Made by a program: the position numbers and the translations under genes. Below, piece by piece: positions 56,829 through 64,000 of a stretch of DNA of 64,000 bases (position 1 is the first letter of the stretch; every line of letters starts with the position of its first letter). Location: the NCBI GenBank assembly GCA_030762935.1, contig CM060884.1:74341196-74405195 (forward strand), read 5' to 3'. The stretch is from Hymenopus coronatus. Lineage: Eukaryota; Arthropoda; Insecta; Mantodea; Hymenopodidae. The notes under the pieces are model-generated. The model was not told the origin of the DNA. It ran no database searches and saw nothing but the letters and a program-made list of their open reading frames with translations.

Positions 56829-57279
56829 TGGTTTATACCTGACATAATTTTATAGTGTATTTTAGCAATGTCTATTACGTAAGACAAATGAAAAAAGTTA
56901 CAAGTTAAATACTGATGCTGAAAATGCTAGTGATAGTGACATGATGACTCAAAGCTGCGGGGTGGGTAATATCTGCGGGCTGCAGGATGGCTGCGTTAAC
57001 GGGGCTCGTGTACCATATAAAGAACGCCGGAAATGGAAATGCAGAACTTCCGTCAAGCACACGGAAAAGGAGGCTGGGATTGGACCAGTCTCTCAACGTC
57101 CTGCATTCTCACACATATAAAAACAATACTATATGTCAGGCACAGAGGCCTCTCTGAGGTCCATAGCCCAGAAAAATGTCCCCGGGAAGACCTGAACCTG
57201 ATCGGCTAAACAATGGTTATGCTTTCTCTAAGGCTTTTCCAAACGCCTTCTGCAGAGAATAATATTTATTTATAATGCC
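56829..57279. other. Unique stretch, no gene recognised
   Basis: About 450 bp, locally G+C richer near 56950-57110. The minus frame 57096-56905 (63 codons) is unremarkable. Confidence 0.4.
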
Positions 57280-57911
57280 AGTGGTCATGTCTTCCATTCA
57301 CATGGCTTCATCCACATTGACAAATCATTGCTAAAAAGCATATTCTACTTCACGGTAATCGAGATAAGAGGGTTTCTGTGCAGGACCAGGTGCTTACAAC
57401 TTTCCGTGTGAGAAAAGTTTAAGTGTTTTGAATTGGGTGATTTAATGTGGTCTACATCTTTTGTCTATCTCTTACGTTTTGCCAGCTAAGCAAAAATCAG
57501 CAAAATATATTCAGAATTTATTTAGATGCTATTCCCAGAAAGCTTAAGATATATATTTTATTTTCCATATAAATATCTTTAATACACGGTGCCTTCTTGA
57601 GAAAATCGAAATCTTCGAATATTTTCCCATGTAAAGGGTAGTTTGGCGTGTGAGAACTTTTCTCAAAATATTCGTGTGGCATCCCTGGAAGACACTAAAC
57701 TTAAATACTAAGTTCGGTATTTTACCGATTTTTCGTTTTTTATATCGTGTTCACAGACACATGGACATACACACATGGACCTTTTTTCTGAAAAAGATTT
57801 TTTCTGGATACAGGGACCCTAAAACGTGTAAAATCACGGTATCGAAGTTTTGGGTGAAATGCAATACCTATCTATACACTATGTAGATAGTACGTCTAGA
57901 GAAAGTAAAAA
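57280..57911 (+). mobile_element. R850 copy with deletions in its 5' half
   Basis: It starts CATGTCTTCCATTCACATGGC, lacks most of the AGTAGAAGCGAAATAAGG region, and ends CGTCTAGAGAAAGTAAAA. The plus frame at 57650-57886 is repeat sequence. Confidence 0.82.
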
Positions 57912-58010
57912 TAGTGTTTTATACTGTGAGTAGGAAGTTTGCGAAACGTGCTCGAAGTCGTACGAACAATGTACTCTTGTGTCATATATAGAGAAGGTGT
58001 TGTAGTGTCT
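57912..58010. repeat. R850-like terminal sequence at the satellite edge
   Basis: CATATATAGAGAAGGTGTTGTAGTG (57985-58009) resembles the R850 hairpin arm with its inner flank (TATAGAGAAGGTATTGTATTG). The satellite starts immediately after, and the same words recur within it at about 58518-58545. Confidence 0.6.
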
Positions 58011-60060
58011 ATACCCCTTTCATTCATCATATACCCCTTTCATTTAGCATATACCCCTTTCATTCAGCATATACCCCTTTCATTCAGCATATACCCCTTT
58101 CATTTAGCCTATACCCCTTTCATTCATCATATACCCCTTTCATTCAGCATATACCCCTTTCATTTAGCCTATAAGCTTTCATTCAGCATATACCCCTTTC
58201 ATTCAGCATATACCCCTTTCATTTAGCATATACCCCTTTCATTTAGCCTATACCCCTTTCATTCGTCATATACCCCTTTCATTCATCATATACCCCTTTC
58301 ATTTAGCCTATACCCCTTTCATTCATCATATACCCCTTTCATTCAGCATATACCCCTTTCATTTAGCATATACCCATTTCATTTAGCCTATACCCCTTTG
58401 ATTCAGCATATACCCCTTTCAGTTAGCCCATATCCCTTTCATTTAGCATATACCCTTTCATTTAACATATACCCCTTTCATTTAGAATATACACCTTGCA
58501 TTTAGCATATACCCTTGTGTCATATATAGAGAAGGTGTTGTAGTGTCTATACCCCTTTCATTTAGCCTATACCCCTTTCATTTAGCATATACCCCATTCA
58601 TTTAGCATATACCCCTTTCATTTTTCATATACCCGTTTGATTTAGCATATACCCCTTTCATTTAGCATATACCCCTTTCATTTTTCATATACCCCTTTCA
58701 TTTAGCATATACCCCTTTCATTTAGCATATACCCCTTTCATTTAGCATATACCCGTTTTATGTAGCCTACAACAGCCTATACCCCTTTTATTTAGCATAT
58801 ACCTGTTTCAATTGGCATATACCCGTTTCTATGTAGCCTACAACAGCCTATACCCCTTTCATTTACCATATACCCGTTTTTCTATGTAGCCTACAACAGC
58901 CTATACCCCTTTCATTTAGCATATACCCGTTTTTCTATGTAGCCTACAACAGCCTATACCCCTTTCATTTAGCATATACCCGTTTTTCTATGTAGCCTAC
59001 AACAGCCTATACCCCTATCATTTAGCATATACCCGTTTCATTTAGCATATACCCGTTTCTATGTAGCCTACAACAGCCTATACCCCTTTCATTTACCATA
59101 TACCCGTTTCATTTAGCATATACCTGTTTTCTATGTAGCCTACAACCGCCTATACCCCTTTCATTTAGCATATACCCGTTTTCTATTTAGCCTACAACAG
59201 CCTATACCCCTTTCATTTAGCATATACCGTCGCCCTCCGTGGTGTAGTGGTTACAATGCTGATTTCGTATACCCAAGGTCGTGGGTTCAAACCCGGCGGA
59301 GGACGATGGATTTTTTCGGGCGTAAAAATCCTTAGCATTGCTTCCTTCGGAAGGGACGTAAAGCCGTGGGTCCCGTGTCGTAGATTTACGGCACGTAGAA
59401 GAACCTCAAGCCTGATAGAGAGGCCTCTGAGCAAAATTAAGCGGTTTTTCACGCCCAGTATAGAATGGGACGCTGAGAACTACAGCAGTTAAAGAGCGTC
59501 CATGAAGAAAACGCAATTTCATTTCATTTCATTTAGCATATACCCGTTTTCAATGTAGCCTACAACAGCCTATACCCCTTTCATTTAGCATATACCCCTT
59601 TCATTTAGCAGATACCCCTTTCATTTAGCATATACACGTTTTCTATTTAGCCTACAATAGTGTATACCCCATTTTTCGACTACACCAATTTTTTTAGCCT
59701 ATACTCATTTTTTATATTTAGCCTACAAAAGCCTACATTCTTTCATTTTGGCTATACCCATTTTTATGTAGCCTACAACAGCCTACACTCATTCTTATTA
59801 GGCTATACCCAATTCTTAGTAGCCTACAACAGCTTCACTCATTCTGTTTAGCCTACACCAATTTTGTTTTTAGCCTATACCCATTTTTTATATTTAGCCT
59901 ACAAAAGCCTACATTCTTCCATTTAGGCTATACCAATTTTTATGTAGCCTACAACAGCCTACACTCTTTCTCTGTTTAGCCTACACCAATTTTTTTATAT
60001 TTAGCCTACAATAGCCTATACCTATTTTTTTTTACACCATACCCATTATATATTAGCCTG
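58011..60060. repeat. 20-bp satellite array, degenerating into a composite repeat
   Basis: From 58011 to about 58745 the unit is ATACCCCTTTCATTTAGCAT, 20 bp, with CATT/GATT and CAGC/CATC/TAGC variants. From about 58750 a longer composite adds TGTAGCCTACAACAGCCTAT, period about 54 bp. After about 59640 it decays into TAGCCTACAACAGCCTACAC words. A type C SINE splits it at 59229-59526. The 95-codon frame at 57939-58226 (repeated IYPFHLAYTPF) exists because three units make 60 bp; it is not evidence for a protein. Confidence 0.93.
59229..59526 (+). mobile_element. tRNA-derived SINE, type C, inside the 20-bp satellite
   Basis: CGCCCTCCGTGGTGTAGTGG (A-box) and GTGGGTTCAAACCCGGCGG (B-box, about 59283), with the same body as 46959-47244. 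The tail is ACGCAATTTCATTTCATTTC. The 18-bp TTTCATTTAGCATATACC at 59211-59228 and 59527-59544 fits a target duplication, though the host sequence is itself repetitive. Confidence 0.92.
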
Positions 60061-60214
60061 TATTCAATTTCAATGTTATAACTAAAGTTCTATCTTGGGT
60101 TTGGAAGAGCATCAGTTACGAACACACAGAGCAGCCAGTGGTATAAAGAGAGGTTACTGGAGAGGGGATTGCTGCCTAAGCATGCACACATTGAAGAATT
60201 TTTTAATAGCCTGC
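60061..60214. other. Unique spacer
   Basis: A short stretch between the satellite and a SINE. A plus frame (60095-60385) spans it and the SINE and is not a gene. Confidence 0.4.
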
Positions 60215-60416
60215 TTCTACTACGAGTATTTATGGCAACACAGAGATGTCACTGATACATGGAATGAAGATGGAGCACCGGTGGAATGTGATAGCCGAGG
60301 AAACCGGAGAACCCGAAGAAAACCCCGTCTCCACCACAAATCTCACATGCGGTCGCTTGGGATCGAACTCAGGCTGGCTATGTGAGACGCGAGTGGTCTA
60401 ACCACTCGACCACACA
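60215..60416 (-). mobile_element. tRNA-derived SINE, type A
   Basis: On the minus strand, GTGTGGTCGAGTGGTTAGAC (A-box) lies near 60410 and GAGTTCGATCCCAAGCGACC (B-box) near 60366. The body CGCATGTGAGATTTGTGGTG follows. The 3' end lacks a clear A run. The tRNA part is better preserved than in the 7955 copy. Confidence 0.87.
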
Positions 60417-60494
60417 TTGTTCCAAAAGTAGTTTATTACATGCACTGACAATACATCCATCATTCTAATTCATAAAGTAAAAATAAAACAATTA
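60417..60494. other. Unique spacer
   Basis: AT-rich sequence leading into segment S. No feature seen. Confidence 0.4.
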
Positions 60495-60550
60495 GTTCAT
60501 AAAACGCCTTGTACTTTTGCAAACAAAACTATAAATCTCGATACAAAACC
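60495..60550. repeat. Paralogous segment S, second copy, part 1
   Basis: AAAACGCCTTGTACTTTTGC and AATCTCGATACAAAACC match 53945-53990. Interrupted by R850 at 60551. Confidence 0.72.
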
Positions 60551-61411
60551 ATCTGATGTGTTCCATTCACATGACCTTCTCTACATCTCTGCAAACAGTA
60601 TTGTTAAAAAGCTTACTCTTCTATTTACTTCATGCAAATGGAGAAAAAATTAGCAGAAACAGTCTTATTACTTGCTTCCTTGTAAGTAGATGCGAAATAA
60701 GAGAGTAGCATATTTTGAAGTGATAGTCGAAAGCTGGTTGTTATGTGACTGAACGTCTTTGTTTGGATGGACAGGATTCCTGTATAAGAAAAGTATAAGT
60801 TTTTCAAAGCAAGAACCAATAACAAGGAATATCTGAAAAACGATCAACTTCACGAACAAAATGTAATTACATAAATTGTGAGTTTTATTATGCTCTACAT
60901 TTTTGTGTCGTACGTTTTTGTCCGTTTCTTACGGTTTAGCAGTTACACAAAACTTCGCAAAATTCATCCAAAATAAAGTAGTCTGCAGAAGCTATTCTCA
61001 GAAAATTCAAGATATACATTTTATTTGCAAGGTAAATATTTTTAATATACGATATTTTAATCAAAACCGTGAAACGCATTTTGAGAAAATCAACATTTTC
61101 GAAAATGTTCCATGTAATGGGTAGTTAGGGGTGTGGGAATTCTCTTTAAAATATTCGTGTCGTTCCTTGGAGAATACCAAACCGAAATACCAAATTTGGT
61201 TTTTAATGCGCTTTTCGTTTTTGAGCTATGCTGTCCAGAGACAGACAGACGCACACTTACACAAACACAACCGGAAATTTTTCCAATTTTTTTTTTATTC
61301 AGGGGTATCAAAACATGTATTTTCGATGAAATCTCGGAGTTGAATTTTTTGGGTGCAATGCAATACCTTCTCTATACACTATGTGCATAGTACGTGTAGA
61401 GAAAGTAAAAA
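60551..61411 (+). mobile_element. R850 copy, complete, inserted in segment S
   Basis: It runs ATCTGATGTGTTCCATTCACATG to GTGTAGAGAAAGTAAAAA, 861 bp. Comparison with 53945-54290 shows both ends lie at the limits of the extra sequence. Replacing it joins ACAAAACC to AAGATAACAGTATGC, which matches TCAAAATGTAGGATAATTAT in the other copy. Confidence 0.9.
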
Positions 61412-61594
61412 TCAAGATAACAGTATGCAAACCTTTGAAAAACTGAACATAAATCAACCAAAGTCACTTAGAATTCATTGTAGTGAATTACAAGATACAT
61501 ATTTACTGTATTGGTGGAAAAATATGTCACTCAAAATATGTTTGAATAATTCACTAGTTTGTTCAGCGTCAAAGGCCCTTTCGAATTTTTCACA
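61412..61594. repeat. Paralogous segment S, second copy, part 2
   Basis: CATAAATCAACCAAAGTCAC, GAATTCATTGTAGTGAATTAC and CACTCAAAATATGTTTGAA match 54025-54150. It is cut by R850 at TTTCACATTTTT. Confidence 0.75.
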
Positions 61595-62444
61595 TTTTTA
61601 CTTTCTCTATACGTACTATGTACGTCTGAGATTTCACCGGAAATATATGTTTTGAGACCCCCTGAATCCCAAAAAAGCATTTTTAGAAAAGTGTACGTCT
61701 GCGTGTCTGTCTATCTTTCTGTCCGTGTGTGTGTGTGTGTGTGTGTAAGTTTGTGTCTGTTGGCAGCATAGCTCAAAAACGAAAAGAGCCTTAAAAACAA
61801 AACTTGATATTTAAGTTTGGTATCTTCTAAGGATGCGACACGAAAATTTTGAAGAAACCCCCTGCCCACACGAAACTACTCTTTATATAGAAAAAAAAAT
61901 TGAATATTTTGATTTTCTTAAAAATAGCTTTAACGATTTTGATTGAAATATTTACCTGACAAATAGAATGTATATCTCGAATTCTCTGGGAATAGCCTCT
62001 GAAGACTACTTTATTCCTGATCAATTTTACTGAATTTTGCATAATTTCTAAACCGTAAGAGATGGCCAAAAAATTACCACACAGAAAACGTAGAGCACGT
62101 TAAAACACACAATTTATGTAATAAACATTTTTTCGTAGTGTTGAACGCTTTTTAGATATTCCTTGTTTTTGGTTTCAGCTTTGAAAGACTTATACTTTTC
62201 TCATACAGGAATTTGTCAACTCCTGTCCATACAAACAAAGGAACTTCGGTCACATAGCAACCAGCATTTGACTGTCACTTTAACCTATTATACTCCCTTA
62301 TTTCCCTTCTACTTACAAGGAAGCAAGTAATAAGACTATGTCTGCTAATGTTCTCGATTAGCATGAAGTAAATAGAAACCTAAGCTTTTTAACAATAAAG
62401 TATTGCAGAGTTGTAGAGAAAGTCATGTGAATGGAGCACATCAG
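61595..62444 (-). mobile_element. R850 copy, near complete, inserted in segment S
   Basis: It runs from TTTACTTTCTCTATACGTACTATG to GTCATGTGAATGGAGCACATCAG. About 40 bp is missing beside the hairpin (GTACG joined to TCTGAGATTTCACC). The (GT)n tract is at 61725-61745. Segment S resumes afterwards. Confidence 0.88.
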
Positions 62445-62530
62445 ATTTTTCAATCTACACCCTCACAGGTTTATCTACTAGCAGAAACTGAACGAGGTCA
62501 GGCAGTAAGCAATGCTAGATAGTGAAAAAG
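62445..62530. repeat. Paralogous segment S, second copy, part 3
   Basis: TTTATCTACTAGCAGAAACTG and AGGCAGTAAGCAATGCTAGAT match 54225-54285 (TTTATCTACTAGCAGGAACGG, CAGACAGTGAGCAATATGAG). Confidence 0.75.
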
Positions 62531-62639
62531 ATTTGAACCTGGTTGAGGAACCACTCTTACCCCATCATGTCTAGTGTATCAACCCTTTTTTGGTGGCCAA
62601 GGACCGAACAATGGTTGTCACATACCGACAGTTTTTAAA
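62531..62639. other. Unique spacer
   Basis: Not matched elsewhere in the window; no feature seen. Confidence 0.4.
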
Positions 62640-62793
62640 ATATATTTTTATCCCTGCATCATTTTTACAAGAAGCTAAGTAATAAGGCAAATTCTGCTAA
62701 CGTTTATCTCGATTAACCTGAAGTAGATAGAACAATAAGCCTATGTAAAAATTTGTTAAAGAAAGGCATGTGGATGGAACGATCTGATTTTTT
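62640..62793 (-). mobile_element. R850 5'-part fragment
   Basis: AAGAAGCTAAGTAATAAGGC, TTATCTCGATTAACCTGAAG and AAAGAAAGGCATGTGGATGG are the reversed first 150 bp. Confidence 0.75.
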
Positions 62794-62863
62794 AAACGTT
62801 CCGTTTTCCTTTCGCACATCCTGCTTTTAACATATATGATTTGGTCACCTTTTTAGTTCCATA

Positions 62864-63413
62864 TACGAGGATCATCCAGAAAGTGATAGATGGTTTGGCA
62901 TAACTAAGTAACAACGGAAGAAGTCAACACAAAGCTTTATTTACAAAGTTACAGTAGCTTACTTTACTTGTGAACGCAGTTTCCATTCTATCAAGATATT
63001 TAGTGTCACGTGGTACCAGTTTTTCAATGCCGAAGTTATACTTTTCAACAAAATGTCCGCCAATCAAATTTTATAGGCAAATAATGCAAGTGGATATGAT
63101 AAAGCCCGAAGTGGAAATTCATCAATCGTTATGGAGTACTTAAAAGTAAATGTTGATGAAAGAATTCAAAATTCATAAATTGAGAGGAAAAGATTTCGTT
63201 ACCGGTGAAAAACTCAACATCTTGGCTCAGATCTTTAGCGGTGGAAGAGTATAACATAAACATTGAAACACCGGTACCACGTGACAATAAATACCTTGAT
63301 AGAAGTAATGATTACATTGAGAATTAGAGTAAGGTATTGTAACTTTGTAAATAATGTTTTGTGTTGATATCTTTTGTTATTATTTAGCTATGCCAAATCT
63401 TTCTGGATCACCC
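62864..63413. mobile_element. Foldback mariner-like element (type 2), about 550 bp
   Basis: The left terminus TACGAGGATCATCCAGAAAG and right terminus CTTTCTGGATCACCCC are inverted. Inner arms share TTTATTTACAAAGTTACA and GTCACGTGGTACC in opposite orientation (left about 62935-63030, right about 63265-63355). The right arm translates to a DNKYLDRSNDYIEN-like stretch just before a stop, reminiscent of a transposase C-terminus; the left arm is its inverted copy. The centre has no open frame. Termini differ from type 1. Confidence 0.75.
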
Positions 63414-63874
63414 CATTCTTGGATGCACTGGATGGTTAAACTGGAACATGATGGAATTCTGAAAACAAGGTGACGTCCTTGACCCGTAACCTGACGTCCT
63501 CAGAAGCAAAGGCTCTCAGTCAATTAGCCATTCGACACGTCTGGCATCTATTTGCGTCCCTTGATGTCAAGTTATTATTTGGGACATGTTCATTTCCGTC
63601 ACTGACAGCAGAAACCCATTTGTCACCGCACGTCCGGGCTTCAGCGCAGGATTACACACAGTATTCACTACTCATTATACCATATCATGTTACTCACATT
63701 AGCAAATGCCTGTAGAGGATTTACTTTCTAAGTTATTACTAATAATATACTTCATAAAACTATAGCTCAGATAAAACAGTAGTTATACCTACAGTGTGAT
63801 TCATCAGTTGTGAATTATAATTAAGGAATACTACAGATGAACTCAAAATTAAATCACTTTTATTTTCGTGTCCA
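63414..63874. other. Unique stretch, no gene recognised
   Basis: About 460 bp. The plus frame at 63470-63715 (81 codons) shows no domain I recognise. Confidence 0.4.
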
Positions 63875-64000
63875 ATTTTTTTACTTTATCTACTATGTAC
63901 ATAATGTAAAGATAAGGTATTGTGTTGCACCCAAAAATTGTATACAGGGATTTCACTGGAAATACATGTTTTCGACCCCCCTTAATCCAAAAAAGCATTT
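63875..64000 (-). mobile_element. R850 copy, cut by the window end
   Basis: TTTACTTTATCTACTATGTACATAATG (3' hairpin), CACCCAAAAATTGTATACAGG and CACTGGAAATACATGTTTTC are the last 125 bp, reading leftward. The rest lies outside the window. Confidence 0.82.

Noticed and set aside
57939..58226. Frame encoding a periodic IYPFHLAYTPF-like protein
   Set aside because: The 20-bp unit gives a 20-residue period by arithmetic. Phase shifts and stops elsewhere in the array show no coding constraint.

Overview
The window looks like repeat-dense intergenic DNA from an arthropod, most likely an insect. This rests on AT-rich sequence, many tRNA-derived SINEs with target-site duplications, mariner-type (DD34D) transposase relics, a non-LTR retrotransposon RNase H relic, long satellite arrays, and the absence of bacterial gene layout. 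I find no intact host protein-coding gene and no convincing functional RNA gene. Nearly all open reading frames are chance frames through repeats. The species cannot be named from the sequence.

The dominant component is one dispersed family, called R850 here: about 800-880 bp when complete, with roughly 47 complete, truncated or fragmentary copies in both orientations. The '+' copies start near ATCTGATGTGTTCCATTCAC, which can form a small ATGTG/CACAT hairpin. Next comes ACTTTCTCTACA, then conserved A+T-rich blocks, a block with a self-complementary AATACCAAGTTTGGTATT, a CA/GT microsatellite at a fixed place, and a terminal hairpin CTTCTCTATACACTATGTAC...GTGTAGAGAAAG ending in TAAAAAT. The short subterminal inverted repeats (ACTTTCTCTACA/TGTAGAGAAAGT), one terminal hairpin, internal microsatellite, lack of evident target duplication, A/T-run targets and exact head-to-tail junctions resemble non-autonomous Helentron-type (HINE/DINE-1-like) elements. 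That class is inference.

Layout. 1-940: SINE-derived 92-bp array with repeated tRNA B-boxes. 960-8.8 kb: R850 copies, a SINE with perfect duplications, and a foldback mariner holding a nested R850. 8.8-10.7 kb: low-repeat DNA. 10.7-24.4 kb: R850 copies, a foldback mariner, a duplicated 450-bp segment and a DDE transposase relic. 25.0-27.0 kb: about 135-bp satellite. 27.0-38.5 kb: R850 copies, four SINE types, a head-to-head B-box array and a truncated foldback mariner. 38.66-45.37 kb: 83/74-bp satellite with higher-order structure. 45.4-50.1 kb: R850, a SINE, a decayed mariner and a LINE 3' end with a tandemly repeated tail. 50.3-58.0 kb: R850, another foldback mariner and SINE pieces. 58.0-60.06 kb: 20-bp satellite interrupted by a SINE. 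60.2-64.0 kb: SINE, R850 and a second type of foldback mariner.

The repeats record a layered history: SINEs in R850, R850 in a mariner terminus, mariner in R850, R850 in R850, and SINE in satellite. Two paralogous segments (53.95-54.29 kb and 60.50-62.53 kb) differ mainly by two R850 insertions and act as a natural empty/filled site pair. Boundaries are read by eye and are usually good to about 5-15 bp.
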